Counted from the first letter of the stretch, positions 8,873 through 18,823 are shown. The stretch: DNA of 64,000 nucleotides from Paenibacillus koleovorans NBRC 103111 (GCF_004000845.1 NZ_BIMA01000004.1:59896-123895); one strand, 5' to 3'. The notes: generated by a model not told the origin, from the letters alone. A program made the numbers and translations.

Positions 8873-11800
8873 CTAAACCAGATCAAAATGCAGCGACGTA
8901 CGTGTGCCCGAAGCAACGTCCTTCACCTCAACCCGCCATGTACCGGCCCGTTCATTCAGCGGTACGCGCAGCGTCTTAGCCGTCGTCGCGCCGCTTACAT
9001 TGACATTGTGCGAATACATCCAATGGTACTCGCCGGATGGGTCGTAAAACGTCACACTGCAGGTGCTGCTCCAGTCCGGAATCAGCCGGTCGGTCAGCAC
9101 TTGGATGCGCAGCTCGATCGGTTCCCCTCGGCGCTGTACCGAATCCAGGCCGACTTCTACCGCCTCCACCTTGCAAGGCAGCGCCGTGAGCAGCAGCGTA
9201 TCGCCTTGCGCCAGCTCCGTCCGACACACATCGGTGTACCCAATGTACGAGCCTTCCCGCATATTGTACAGGTGCGCCTTCTCCTGCAGCTCCAGACGAA
9301 GCGCTTGCGGCTTAATCGCCGACACCCCGTCCGCTCCCCCGAGCGCGACGCCGTCCGCGCCGGTCTTCATCTGGACCGCGTTGCGTAGAATGCCGAAATA
9401 TTTGGAGCCGCCTACGCCCTTGTAGTAGAAGGACTCGTAGCCGCAATCCAGCGTCTCGCCTTCCGCCGTCTTCAGCTCGGCATACTTGCGTGCTTCGGAC
9501 AATCCGATCGACTTGCGAAGCAGCTCCCTCAGCTCATGGCCGATCGGGTCCAGCCGAATTTCGCTGTATTTATCAAACCCCAGGTTCAGATAAATGCCTT
9601 TGCCCTGACCGGCCTCGTTCACGGTCACCAGTGGGATGTAGCGGTTCAAATCGTCGACGAACGCGGCGACGCCGGTATCCGCACGAGTGCCCTTCTCCGC
9701 TACGGGGACGCCGAAGCCGTTGGCAATCTGCCCCTTCGTCTTGTAGCCCGGGACGTGCTTGAAATAAGGGAAGTCCGCGTTTGCGAAGCACGATTCGTCG
9801 CAGTAGAAGCGCATCATATACGTCGTCGTCCGTTTGATGCCGAACAGCGCATCCAGCTTGCCGCTGTCATACTCCCGGCAATGCTGATCCATGATGCCGG
9901 TCTGGAAATCGCCGATGATGACCCCGCCGGCTTCGACGAACTTGCGGATTTCCTCCGCCTCCCGATCGCTGATCGCGATCGAATATGGCAGGATGAGCAG
10001 CTTGTAGCCTTGCCCCAGCAGCGCTCCGTCCTCGATCTGCGGCGATGCGAGCAGCTGGTACTGATAGCCGAGATCCTCGAGCAGCTGCATCCAGCCGGCG
10101 CGGTTGCGCTCGAAGCGGAGATGCTCGCCTTTCATGTAGCTGCCGTGCACGGAGCTCATCGAGTAGTGAAGCGCAATCCCCAGATGATCGCGGGTCGATC
10201 CGTACAGCAGCAGCTTGCCGATCCCTTCGCGGCGGATCTCCCGCGCAATGATGCCGATGTCCCGTGCCGATTGCGAGAAAGTGAAGTCCGGATTCAGAAT
10301 CGAATGATCGTGGAACAGGCTGTACATCGTTAGCCCGTGGAACAAGCCGTTCCAGACGAAATGCCGCGCCGACACCCCTTTGTTCCCGTAGCCGAACCAG
10401 CCGCCGATCGCCGTTTCCGGCTGTGCGAAGGAGCGGTGCATCTCATATTGATGGCCGACCGAATAGGACTCGACATAGCCGACATGCTTGTGCAGCTGGT
10501 AGTAATCGTAGCCGGAATAAGTAGTGGAAGCTTGGCAGCCTGACAATCGCGTGACGCCTTCCGGATCGATTTCCCGAATCATTGCCGTGATCCGCTCGTA
10601 AGAGCCGGCGAAGCTTTTCTCCATAAACAAGCGGTGGTCGCCCCACGACGCATAGTCGCCGGTTTTGCGCGCTTCTTCGAACGTGTACGGCTCCACTTCC
10701 TCCCATGATGCGAAGGCCGTGTTCCATACTTGATTCAACTCGTCCAAATCCGCGTATCCGCTCTTCAACCACTCTCGCATGTCGCTCATGCAGTACGGAC
10801 AGAAGCACAGATCCAACTCGTCAATGTATGCCGTGACCGAACCCTCGTCATTCGCGAAGTAAGACAGCGGGCGGAAAGGCTTGTTGCGTGAGACATCGTG
10901 CCGTACCTCTTCCCGGAGTCCTTCCCAGAAGGACGGATCGTTGAAGCAAGGCACGCGGTGCAAATATTTTTTGTCCATGGTCTGGAAATATTGTTCTTTC
11001 CGATCGGCATAAGGCTTCCGGTTGTACCAGTATACGCCCATCCCTTTCACTCCGGACTCGACGGACAGCCGGTTGCTGCCCGGGAACAGGCCGGTTACCC
11101 CCAGTTCGCGAAACCGCTTGCCGGTCAGCTTGTCGAACTCGCCCAGTCCCCGATTGCTTGCTACGAGGAACATCTCGTAGTCGTCCAGCAGGCGGTTCTC
11201 GGCAGGGACGAACACGCGGACTGTCCGCCGATCAATGAGGAAGCCGTCCACGCGAATGTCGGCATGCACATACATGTAGAGCGACGAATTGGCATACACA
11301 GGCAGCTCGAACGATACCGATGCATCTCCGTCGATCGGAACCTTATGGACATGGTGCACATAGTCGAAGAAGTCGATCAGCGTCAACACGAGTTCCCCGC
11401 GGCCCGCCGGCACATCCACTTTTCCGGTAATTTGCTCGCCGGCATTAATCAGCTCTTGATCTACCTGAAAAGCGGAAATTTGCGAAACAAGCGGATGCTC
11501 GATCACATAAGTCGCCCAATCCAGCACGAGCCCGTCCCGCTGTAGCCGCACATCGGCACGGAACTGGCCGCCTAGATGCAGCGCGCTCGGCAGCTCCAGA
11601 CGCAACTCCTCGCCCGCTTCCAGCTCCGCAACAACTTCATCATGCGCGTTCAGCAGTCGGCAAGACAATGTACAACCGCTCTGGACTCCGCCGTCGATGA
11701 GAACCTGCAGCGTATCGCCGTTCAGCTCGAAGCCGGCGATCCGGGTGTCCGGCTCCTTGTCGGCCGCCCAAATAATGCTCTTGCCGATCAACCCGTAGGC

Positions 11801-12646
11801 GTATTCCTGAAACTTGAACGTCGCGCCGCTTTGGCCGCCTTTCCATTTCTCCATATTCGAATCGAAGCAGCTGCTCGTAGCAAATCCGTTATGGTTCGGC
11901 GTCACATCCTTCGGATGGTAGCCGAAGGCGACGACGCGGCCGCGGCCCACTTGCTTCACCGAAGCGATCGGCAAGCCGGACTCGGAGCGAAGAATCGTCT
12001 CTGCCGCCGGGTCCAGCCCATACTCGTAATAGCCCAGATCCTCGAAAGGGAACAGCTCGATCGGAATCCCGCTCGTAATATAGTGTGGCGTCGCTTTCTC
12101 CCAGCGGTCCTTGCGGATTTGGTCGAAGGCGGTCAACGGATAGTTCTTGTGGTTGATCACTTCTTCGACTGTCGGAATTAGCGGGGACAGCGTCTCCAGC
12201 TCTGCAGACTTCGGGAGGTCCTTGCCGTGAAGCGGGCGAATAAGCACCAAACCTGCCCCTGCTTCTACACGGCGCAAAATCGCTTCCTTCGTCTTGGGCG
12301 TGAAGAAACCCCATCCATTGATGACCGGCACGACCAGCACGTCGAAATGCTCCTCGGACGTCACAGCCGCCTCCATGTTGTTGTACATGATACTGGAGTC
12401 CCACTGATGGCCGCGGATGTCGTAGAAATCCCCCAGGCCCCATTTGTTCAGGTCCCACATCCGATCGACCGTAATCGTCTCGAACTCGTAATCCATCCGT
12501 TTGATCAACTCGACGACTTCAATCCCATACAGGACGCTTGGGAAAAACAGCACTTTGATTTTCCCTTTGGCATAGGGCTTCGCCCATAAGGGATTGTTCG
12601 TTTCGACTTCCAGCGAATATTCGATGTCATACTGCTTCTGAATCAT
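8873..12646 (-). CDS. Large GH42-like beta-galactosidase-family protein
   Basis: Soluble protein of 1,257 aa, no signal peptide. Residues 1-300 include a glutamine-amidotransferase-like segment (VLVVPVINGWGFF, then GRVVAFGYHPKDV), as in ThuA or trimerisation-type domains. Two beta-sandwich-like segments follow (about 300-480). A barrel region begins near 490; it contains NDEGS (599-603), C614-x-C616-x2-C619, and REWLKSGYADLDELNQVW, wording typical of GH42 galactosidases. A second amidotransferase-like segment (LLILPYSIAISDREAEEIRKFV) and a beta C-domain end the protein. In GH42 the acid/base Glu follows an Asn (NE); here the sequence is N-D-E, so catalysis is uncertain. The ATG at 12646 overlaps the upstream stop (ATGA), indicating translational coupling. 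It is far longer than normal GH42 enzymes (about 680 aa). Probably acts on a plant or bacterial glycoside with its partner. Confidence 0.8.
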   Translation of the reverse strand: MIQKQYDIEYSLEVETNNPLWAKPYAKGKIKVLFFPSVLYGIEVVELIKRMDYEFETITVDRMWDLNKWGLGDFYDIRGHQWDSSIMYNNMEAAVTSEEHFDVLVVPVINGWGFFTPKTKEAILRRVEAGAGLVLIRPLHGKDLPKSAELETLSPLIPTVEEVINHKNYPLTAFDQIRKDRWEKATPHYITSGIPIELFPFEDLGYYEYGLDPAAETILRSESGLPIASVKQVGRGRVVAFGYHPKDVTPNHNGFATSSCFDSNMEKWKGGQSGATFKFQEYAYGLIGKSIIWAADKEPDTRIAGFELNGDTLQVLIDGGVQSGCTLSCRLLNAHDEVVAELEAGEELRLELPSALHLGGQFRADVRLQRDGLVLDWATYVIEHPLVSQISAFQVDQELINAGEQITGKVDVPAGRGELVLTLIDFFDYVHHVHKVPIDGDASVSFELPVYANSSLYMYVHADIRVDGFLIDRRTVRVFVPAENRLLDDYEMFLVASNRGLGEFDKLTGKRFRELGVTGLFPGSNRLSVESGVKGMGVYWYNRKPYADRKEQYFQTMDKKYLHRVPCFNDPSFWEGLREEVRHDVSRNKPFRPLSYFANDEGSVTAYIDELDLCFCPYCMSDMREWLKSGYADLDELNQVWNTAFASWEEVEPYTFEEARKTGDYASWGDHRLFMEKSFAGSYERITAMIREIDPEGVTRLSGCQASTTYSGYDYYQLHKHVGYVESYSVGHQYEMHRSFAQPETAIGGWFGYGNKGVSARHFVWNGLFHGLTMYSLFHDHSILNPDFTFSQSARDIGIIAREIRREGIGKLLLYGSTRDHLGIALHYSMSSVHGSYMKGEHLRFERNRAGWMQLLEDLGYQYQLLASPQIEDGALLGQGYKLLILPYSIAISDREAEEIRKFVEAGGVIIGDFQTGIMDQHCREYDSGKLDALFGIKRTTTYMMRFYCDESCFANADFPYFKHVPGYKTKGQIANGFGVPVAEKGTRADTGVAAFVDDLNRYIPLVTVNEAGQGKGIYLNLGFDKYSEIRLDPIGHELRELLRKSIGLSEARKYAELKTAEGETLDCGYESFYYKGVGGSKYFGILRNAVQMKTGADGVALGGADGVSAIKPQALRLELQEKAHLYNMREGSYIGYTDVCRTELAQGDTLLLTALPCKVEAVEVGLDSVQRRGEPIELRIQVLTDRLIPDWSSTCSVTFYDPSGEYHWMYSHNVNVSGATTAKTLRVPLNERAGTWRVEVKDVASGTRTSLHFDLV

Positions 12647-15600
12647 ACGACGGCCACCTTTTCCGCGGGTTCGGACCCGAGTGTTGGAATCGTTTCGTTG
12701 ACGCCGAGCCACTCCAGCTCCACTTTCTTCTGAGTGCCTCTGATATAATCCGCATAATCCGGCGAGTGCCGCTGCTGCGGACAGGCTGCGATCCGGTTGC
12801 AATAATGAAGCGCCAGGCCCAGCTTCCCCAGCTTCTCGTGGCAGATGGCGAGCAGCAGCCAGAAGCGGATGTCGCATTGCTCCCAGGAACGGGCCAGCTG
12901 CGTGTTCGATCCGTACGATGTCGCTTTCTCGAGACAGCGGATCGCCTCATCCCATTGGCGCGCTTTCATGGCGATGTCGGCTTTGCCAAGCCATGTCTGA
13001 TGCTGCAGCAGCTTCAGGTTCATATCCGGGTTCTCTTCGATCTCCCATGCCCGGAAGCTGCGAGTTTCCAACAGCTCGACCGCTTTATCGTAATCGCCGG
13101 TATCGTTGTACACGGTGATCAGCACGCGAGCCAGCTTCTCGTCAACTCGGGAAGGATCGGGGATCGCTTCAATCAGCTTCAAGCGCTTGTCGATCCAGCC
13201 CCGATCCCGATACAGCCGGTTCAAGAACAGCACAATATCGGGGTTAAAAGGTTGAAAGCCCAGCCCTTGCTCGAGGCAGCCTATCGCTTCATCCGATCGC
13301 CCGACGGCGATGAGGGTGAGGCCTAGGTTGCGGTATACGACCGAGGAGCTCATCCCCGCCTTCACACACTCGCTCCACATGGCGATCGCCTCAGGCATCC
13401 GTTCCACAGAATAATAGATCAGCCCGGCCAAATAGCGAGCATGCACGGCCTCGGCACCTAGCCGTGCGATCGCATCTTGAACCGCATCCAGCGTCAGCCC
13501 GAGCGTCGGGAACACGTAATCGATGGAGCTTGACTCCGCTTGTCGGTATTGCTGTTCCGCTTGGTCGAAGCGGCCTTGCAGCGCGTGCAGCCTTCCCAAG
13601 TGGTACAAGACTAGCGGGTTTGCCGGCTCCGTCGCAGTTGTCTGGACGTACGCTTCGAGGAGGGCCGACTGCGCCCCGAGATCGCCGATCTCGGCGTAGA
13701 ACTGCACGGCGTGCAGCAAATCATGGATGCTGAACCAGCCTATCGTTTGGCGTTCGGATACCGGGGATTGCAGCCATTGCTGCGCTCTCGCGATCCAATC
13801 GAGCGGGTATTCGCCGAGATAGCGCTCCAGCACCGTCTGCGCCTTCTTTGGGCTGCCTTGCTTCCACAGCGCATAAGCGTACAATATCTCGGTCGTCTCG
13901 GATCGGCCGAAATCGTTCGCCGCCTTCTCAAAGTACTGCTTCGCCTTCGCATAGTCGCGGTCGAGCAGCGCCATCTTGCCTAGCAGGATGCAAGCCTGCG
14001 GCGCCACGGAGCTCGTGTCGTTGACCTCGAGCAAGTATGGCTTGGCTTCCCGGCGATCGCCCATCAGGAACATAATCAAGCCGGCATAATACTGCGCCTC
14101 CTGGCTTTGAACATTGAGCGCCAGGACTTGCATAATCGTTTGCTTGGCGCTGGCAAGGTCCAGCATTTTCACTTGCAGCACTGCTTTGCGAAGGTACGCC
14201 TCCAAGTATGTCGGATTCGCCGCCAATAGCTCGTTCACGAGACCGTAAGCTTCCTCGTAGCGCATGCGGCATTCCGCCTGGCTAAGCCGGTACAGCAGCG
14301 TCTTCGTGTCATCGTCCTGCTGAATTTCCGGCAGTCCGTTCATTTGCTCGGCAGCGGCTTCGTTGTTGCGGATGATGTAGTCGATCGCCAGCTCGCCGTC
14401 CTTGTCATATAGACGCAGACGAAGAACGCTCTCCGTAAACGCCTCTGCCGGCAACGGGATGTCCCATTGCCCCGGCTTGTTCGGCGCCCAGTCTCCGTTT
14501 GCCTCGAAAATCGGCAGTGAGTGCGCATCGTTTAGCAGGAGCAGCTTGGCACCATGGAAAAGTTCATTGGGATGCACTTGTAGGGCTAGCTTCAATTCGC
14601 CGGCGGTGGCGGTTTCTTCCACCTTGGCCGTCACGATCGCTTCCTTGCACGCATAGGTGAACGGTCCGGTGTTGATCGCCTGGAACCAATATTCCTTCCA
14701 TGTATGGCGTTGATAAGGGGCCAGCCACGTGAAGGCGTTCTGCGTCTGCACGTTCCCGGATTGATATTCTACATAAGGGCCGTCTTCCTCGGTCAGCAGC
14801 TCGTTCCACAGCTTACCCAGGTCGGCGTTGCCCCAGATCCATATTTTTTTGCCCGGCGCTTCCATATGATCCGCTACATGCACCGTCCCGCGACCGAGCT
14901 CGTCGTCGTACACACCGAAGAAATCATCCTCCACCCGCGACCCGAACCAACCCGTCAACCGACGGTATTGATCCGCCCGGCGCAGATCGACGCTGCCTTC
15001 ATACGGCCAGGGGTACCGCTTGCGCTCGAACTCTTCGATGTACCATTTGATCGGGTAGCGGAGCTCCATGTTGCGGGTTTCCGGGTAGCTGGACGTGTTC
15101 CACACGAAAAAACGCTGCGGCACCGCCGTCGGATTATGAACGCGCATAATTTGTTCGATATAGGCTTTTTCCGGATGAAGGAGCAGCTCCACCGAATACA
15201 CTAGGCCGGATGATCGATCCGTCTCGCCCAGCACGATCGAAGCCGTCCCGTCGCCGTTCTCCCGGCAGACCGCTTCAAGCTCCAGCATGCAAGAAGGCCG
15301 ATGCGCGCGGGGAAAATTGAACTCGATGCCGCCCGACGTCCAGGCTCCCGTCAGCCCGACCAGTTGGGGTTTTACAACGCGATTGAGGTAAAACACTTGC
15401 TCGCCGTTCCGCTTGTCCAGGGCCGAATACAGCTTCGCTCCGAGCTTCGGCAGGACGGTCACCTTCAAGTACTCGTTCTCGAGCACCAGGCCGCGGTATT
15501 CTTCCAGCACACGCTCGTCGCTCAGCGAGTCGAACATCGGGTAAGGATAAGGCTTCTCGAAGCGAAAGCTGCCGATCGCAGGATTCCGGTCCGCAGCCTC

Positions 15601-15660
15601 CATGGGGTACGTGGGGATAGTCAGGCGCTCTTCATATGCTTTCGTTGCAGTTCCAGGCAT
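12643..15660 (-). CDS. DUF5107 domain protein with TPR repeats
   Basis: A cytoplasmic protein of 1,005 aa. Residues about 25-330 form a DUF5107-type beta-sandwich resembling the galactose-mutarotase fold (LENEYLKVTVLPKLGAKLYS, TSGGIEFNFPRAHRP, FVWNTSSYPETRNMELRYP). The remaining about 560 residues are tetratricopeptide repeats (for example QYYAGLIMFLMGDRREAKPY and VYRNLGLTLIAVGRSDEAIG). This combination occurs in genes linked to carbohydrate use; the reaction is not established to my knowledge. It is first in a two-gene operon and its stop overlaps the start of the GH42-like gene, so the two products are probably made in equal amounts and may interact through the TPRs. Start: ATG at 15660 with GGAGCC upstream. 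Confidence 0.82.
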   Translation of the reverse strand: MPGTATKAYEERLTIPTYPMEAADRNPAIGSFRFEKPYPYPMFDSLSDERVLEEYRGLVLENEYLKVTVLPKLGAKLYSALDKRNGEQVFYLNRVVKPQLVGLTGAWTSGGIEFNFPRAHRPSCMLELEAVCRENGDGTASIVLGETDRSSGLVYSVELLLHPEKAYIEQIMRVHNPTAVPQRFFVWNTSSYPETRNMELRYPIKWYIEEFERKRYPWPYEGSVDLRRADQYRRLTGWFGSRVEDDFFGVYDDELGRGTVHVADHMEAPGKKIWIWGNADLGKLWNELLTEEDGPYVEYQSGNVQTQNAFTWLAPYQRHTWKEYWFQAINTGPFTYACKEAIVTAKVEETATAGELKLALQVHPNELFHGAKLLLLNDAHSLPIFEANGDWAPNKPGQWDIPLPAEAFTESVLRLRLYDKDGELAIDYIIRNNEAAAEQMNGLPEIQQDDDTKTLLYRLSQAECRMRYEEAYGLVNELLAANPTYLEAYLRKAVLQVKMLDLASAKQTIMQVLALNVQSQEAQYYAGLIMFLMGDRREAKPYLLEVNDTSSVAPQACILLGKMALLDRDYAKAKQYFEKAANDFGRSETTEILYAYALWKQGSPKKAQTVLERYLGEYPLDWIARAQQWLQSPVSERQTIGWFSIHDLLHAVQFYAEIGDLGAQSALLEAYVQTTATEPANPLVLYHLGRLHALQGRFDQAEQQYRQAESSSIDYVFPTLGLTLDAVQDAIARLGAEAVHARYLAGLIYYSVERMPEAIAMWSECVKAGMSSSVVYRNLGLTLIAVGRSDEAIGCLEQGLGFQPFNPDIVLFLNRLYRDRGWIDKRLKLIEAIPDPSRVDEKLARVLITVYNDTGDYDKAVELLETRSFRAWEIEENPDMNLKLLQHQTWLGKADIAMKARQWDEAIRCLEKATSYGSNTQLARSWEQCDIRFWLLLAICHEKLGKLGLALHYCNRIAACPQQRHSPDYADYIRGTQKKVELEWLGVNETIPTLGSEPAEKVAVV

Positions 15661-15807
15661 AGCGATGGCTCCTCTGATTCCAAGAATGGAAAAACGGATA
15701 GGATAATGTCGATCTCCACCTTTAATCTACAGCAAATAACATCTATTATCAGCACTAATATTGCTTGTTTGGCTATATTTTTCGATATATATTGCGAGTG
15801 TCGCTAC

Positions 15808-15830
15808 AAAAAAAGAACCTCGATACGAGG
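15808..15830 (-). terminator. Probable terminator of the SDR-ROK-DinB operon
   Basis: On the minus strand CCTCG-TAT-CGAGG is followed by TTC and a run of seven T. The stem is short (5 bp) but placed between the operon ending at 15918 and the next gene. The rest of 15661-15917 is AT-rich leader with nothing else recognised. Confidence 0.5.
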
Positions 15831-15917
15831 CGGGTGGGCGACAAAGCGCTAAGGCTTTGGACGTCCAGCCGATCGTGTCGGAGGCTCTCTTGTTCGTTGA
15901 CGGGTTAGGGGAGCAAG

Positions 15918-16409
15918 TTAAGGCTTGGCTCTAGGAATCGAAGTCGTCACGTACCGCTCGTCCAGGATAAGCTTGGCGATGTACAGCACTTGCCCTAGAT
16001 GCTCGGAGAAATGCGCTGCGCTGGCGAGCAGCACATCGAGATGCGTTCGCTGCTTGCCGCGCACCGACTGCGTCTGCTCCAGTTGGTCCGGGGACATGCC
16101 GGCGATCGTGCCGGTCAAGAGCTGGAACGACTCGCGAACGAGACGCTGCAGCTCTGGCTTGGCGAGCCGAACATCGAGCGCGAACTCGGCATCGCGGTCG
16201 CGCGTCGGCGGCTCGCCGAGGATGCCGGCGCTGACACGCTCCGCCACGTTGCCGCGAATGTGGACGACGAGGTTGGCTATGCTGTTGCTTTCCTCGTTCG
16301 GGCGCCAGTTCAGCTGCTCCTCACTGAGCTGCTCGATGGCCGCGAGCCAGCGTTTCTCGATCTCCTGGAATTTGGCGATCATCCAATCTGTAACGAGTTT
16401 GGCGTTCAT
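15918..16409 (-). CDS. DinB-like four-helix protein (DUF1572 type)
   Basis: A 163-residue helical protein of the DinB/YfiT superfamily. Family wording includes WLAAIEQLSEEQLNWRPNEE, SIANLVVHIRGNVAERV and SAAHFSEHLGQVLYIAKLIL. These positions supply the His ligands (in VVHIRGN and in AAHFSEHLGQ) that bind a divalent metal in the superfamily. Members include thiol transferases and stress-induced proteins; the specific role here is unknown. Start ATG at 16409 with AAGGGACGG upstream. It follows the ROK kinase gene by 24 bp and is last in a three-gene operon. Confidence 0.85.
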   Translation of the reverse strand: MNAKLVTDWMIAKFQEIEKRWLAAIEQLSEEQLNWRPNEESNSIANLVVHIRGNVAERVSAGILGEPPTRDRDAEFALDVRLAKPELQRLVRESFQLLTGTIAGMSPDQLEQTQSVRGKQRTHLDVLLASAAHFSEHLGQVLYIAKLILDERYVTTSIPRAKP

Positions 16410-16433
16410 GCGATCCGTCCCTTCCGGTTGAGA

Positions 16434-17354
16434 TTAGACTTGAGCTTGCGATTGGGATTGCAATTCGGATTGGGATCGGGACTGCTCCAGCGCCCTTTGG
16501 GCTAGAGCCAGTCCGCCGCACAAGCCGGCGTTGTCTCCGAGGCCCGGCGGCACGATGTACTCGGCGATCCGCTCGGACACCCACTCGCTCTGGACATAGC
16601 CGTTCAGCAGCTTCTGCACTTGCTCGTAGACGAGCGGGAACAGCTGGCGCTGCTTGCTGACGCCTCCGCCGAACACGATTCGCTCCGGCGACAAGTACAA
16701 GATGGCGTGCACGGCTGCCTGCGCCAAGTAATAAGCCTCGATTTCCCACACCTTCGCATTGTCCGCCAGCTCGTGACCCTTGACGCCCCAGCGCTTCTCC
16801 AGCGAAGGTCCGGCCGCCATTCCTTCCAGGCAATCGCCGTGGTATGGACAGACGCCGGCAAACGTATCCTCCGGATGGCGCTTCACCGGGATATGGCCCA
16901 TCTCGGGATGGACCAAGCCGTGCACCAGCTTGCCCTCTACATAGACACCGCCGCCGATCCCCGTCCCGACTGTGATGTACACGCAGCTGCCTAATCCTTG
17001 GGCCGCACCCCAAGTGGCTTCCCCGAGCGCGGCTGCATTCACGTCGTTGTCCCAGCCGATCGGCACATGGATCGACCGCTTCAGCTTGCCGAGCACGTCG
17101 CATTGCGCCCAGCCCGGCTTCGGCGTCGTCGTGACATAACCGTATGTAGGGCTCGCCGGGTTCAGATCGATCGGGCCGAACGAACCGATGCCGATGGCGT
17201 CGATTTCTTTCCCTGCGAAGAATGCTTCTACTTTGGCCAGCGTCTCTTCCGGCTGCGTCGTCGGAAATTCAATCCGCTCCAGTACTTCCCCATGCTCATT
17301 GCCGATCCCGCATACAAATTTGGTGCCGCCTGCTTCAACCGATCCGAATCTCAT
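16434..17354 (-). CDS. ROK-family sugar kinase, fructokinase type
   Basis: An ATP-dependent sugar kinase of 306 aa, closest in wording to the GmuE/ScrK-type ROK fructokinases. It has the ATP-binding start EAGGTKFVCGIG (7-18), catalytic Asp104 in WDNDVN, a second phosphate loop GTGIGGGVY (130-138), and the ROK zinc site HPEMGH...C169-x2-H172-x2-C175. It phosphorylates a hexose, probably fructose, in the cytoplasm. The last 14 residues (RSQSELQSQSQAQV) are a Gln/Ser tail not found in typical relatives. The gene is 22 bp downstream of the SDR gene and 24 bp upstream of the DinB-like gene. Confidence 0.9.
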   Translation of the reverse strand: MRFGSVEAGGTKFVCGIGNEHGEVLERIEFPTTQPEETLAKVEAFFAGKEIDAIGIGSFGPIDLNPASPTYGYVTTTPKPGWAQCDVLGKLKRSIHVPIGWDNDVNAAALGEATWGAAQGLGSCVYITVGTGIGGGVYVEGKLVHGLVHPEMGHIPVKRHPEDTFAGVCPYHGDCLEGMAAGPSLEKRWGVKGHELADNAKVWEIEAYYLAQAAVHAILYLSPERIVFGGGVSKQRQLFPLVYEQVQKLLNGYVQSEWVSERIAEYIVPPGLGDNAGLCGGLALAQRALEQSRSQSELQSQSQAQV

Positions 17355-17376
17355 CTAGGTGGTCCTCCCCAATTGT

Positions 17377-18342
17377 CTACTTCTTGTTTAACAGCTTTAC
17401 CGCGATGCGCTCGAACAGTGCCGGGAACAGCGCGAACAGCTTGGCGCCGAAGCCCATCGTCCAGGGCAAATCGACATGCGTCCGCCTGCGATCGATCGCG
17501 TTCACAACGGCGTCCGCCACCCGCTCCGGCTTCAGCATGAACGCCTTGATGTTGTTCACGTATTCGCCGCTCGGGTCCGCCTGTTGAAAAAACGGCGTGT
17601 CGATCGGCCCCGGATTGACCGCCGTCACGACGATGCCGGTGCCGTGCAGCTCCTGGCGGAGGCTGTTGGTGAAACCGAGCACCGCGTGTTTGGACGCCGC
17701 ATACGCGGTCGACTTGGCGGAGCCGATCTTGCCGGCGATCGACGCCACGTTCACGAGCTGCCCTCGGCCGGCGCGCCGCATATGCGGCAGCACCGCCTTC
17801 GTGCAGCGCACCGTCCCCATGTAGTTCACGTCCATCATGCCCGTGAAGTCGCTGAGCGGCGCCTCGTCCAACCGCTTGAACACGCCGTAACCGGCGTTGT
17901 TGATCCACACGTCGATCCGGCCGAAGTCGGCGATCGCCTGCTCCACCGCAAGCTGCACCTGCTCGTCCGACGTGACGTCGAGCACGTACGTCCGGCAGCG
18001 CTCGGTGCCGCTGTCGGCGGCGCCTGCGGCCGAGCCCTGGCTCTCTGCCGGGGGGCTGGCGTTGCTGGCGGTTCGCCCGGCACTTTCGCCGGAGCGCACA
18101 GTGCTGGCCCGCCCGGTGCTACTGCCGCTAGTGCTGGCTGTGCCGGCGCTGGTGCTCGCTTCGCGGGCGTTGCTGCCGCTAGTGCTGGCTGTGGCTGATG
18201 CGACTCGCTGCGCCGTCGCCTGCAGCCCTTCGCGGTTGCGGCCATACAGCACCAGCCTTGCCCCCCGCCGAGCCAGCGCCACCGCGATCTCCGCCCCGAT
18301 CCCACTCGACGCCCCGGTGATGGCAATAATCTGATCTTGCAT
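17377..18342 (-). CDS. Short-chain dehydrogenase/reductase with low-complexity insert
   Basis: NAD(P)-dependent oxidoreductase of the classical SDR family, 321 aa. It has the Rossmann motif ITGASSGIG near the N-terminus, NNAG, the catalytic Ser (NVASIAGK), and YAASK with the catalytic Tyr and Lys. Between about residues 48 and 112 an insert made almost only of Ser, Ala, Thr, Gly and Arg separates the second beta-alpha unit (YGRNREGLQATAQRV) from YVLDVTSDEQV. Ordinary relatives (about 260 aa) have only a few residues there. The ATG at 18342 was chosen because GAGGTGAG lies seven bases upstream; the GTG at 18354 is too close to it. First gene of the SDR-ROK-DinB operon. Substrate unknown. Confidence 0.88.
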   Translation of the reverse strand: MQDQIIAITGASSGIGAEIAVALARRGARLVLYGRNREGLQATAQRVASATASTSGSNAREASTSAGTASTSGSSTGRASTVRSGESAGRTASNASPPAESQGSAAGAADSGTERCRTYVLDVTSDEQVQLAVEQAIADFGRIDVWINNAGYGVFKRLDEAPLSDFTGMMDVNYMGTVRCTKAVLPHMRRAGRGQLVNVASIAGKIGSAKSTAYAASKHAVLGFTNSLRQELHGTGIVVTAVNPGPIDTPFFQQADPSGEYVNNIKAFMLKPERVADAVVNAIDRRRTHVDLPWTMGFGAKLFALFPALFERIAVKLLNKK

Positions 18343-18433
18343 CGATTCACTCACCTCTAGCTACTAGAATACCACAAGTTGCCTGGAATTCGTGAGCAGT
18401 TCTACGTGGCACCGAAAAGTGGCCAGCGAGTCC

Positions 18434-18785
18434 GATTACGTGCCCTACCTGCCACCTAGCACAATCACCGCCCGCTCCCGCCCAACCTGCTACACTCGAT
18501 CCCGATAACCTGCCCCACCTGCCACCTAGCACATTCACCGCCCGCTCCCGCCCAACCTGCCACACTCGATCCCGATTACGTGCCCTACCTGCCACCAAGC
18601 ACAATCACCGCCCGGCTCCCGCCCAATCTGCCACACTCGATCCCGATTACCTGCCCCACCTGCCACCTAGCACAATTACCGTCCGGCTCCCGCCCAACCT
18701 GCCATACCCGATCCGATTCCCTGCCCCACCTGCCACCTAGCACAATCACCGCCCGGCTCCCGCCCAACCTGCCACACTCGATCCT
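18434..18785. repeat. Tandem array of five 70-71 bp units
   Basis: Units start at about 18434, 18504, 18574, 18645 and 18715, each beginning GATTACSTGCCCYACCTGCC (first unit GATTACGTGCCC) and ending near CCCAACCTGCCACACTCGAT. They differ by a few substitutions. The strand is strongly C-rich. There are no unique spacers, so it is not a CRISPR array. It lies just upstream of the SDR operon. Confidence 0.92.
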
Positions 18786-18823
18786 GATAACCCCCCGCTT
18801 CTCCCCCACAAGCAGCTCTCCTC

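Noticed and set aside
12647..12877. N-terminal extension of the GH42-like gene
   Set aside because: It overlaps the end of the DUF5107 gene; the ATGA overlap with RBS marks the true start.
18434..18785. CRISPR array
   Set aside because: Units are contiguous and similar over their full 70 bp with no unique spacers and no cas genes nearby.
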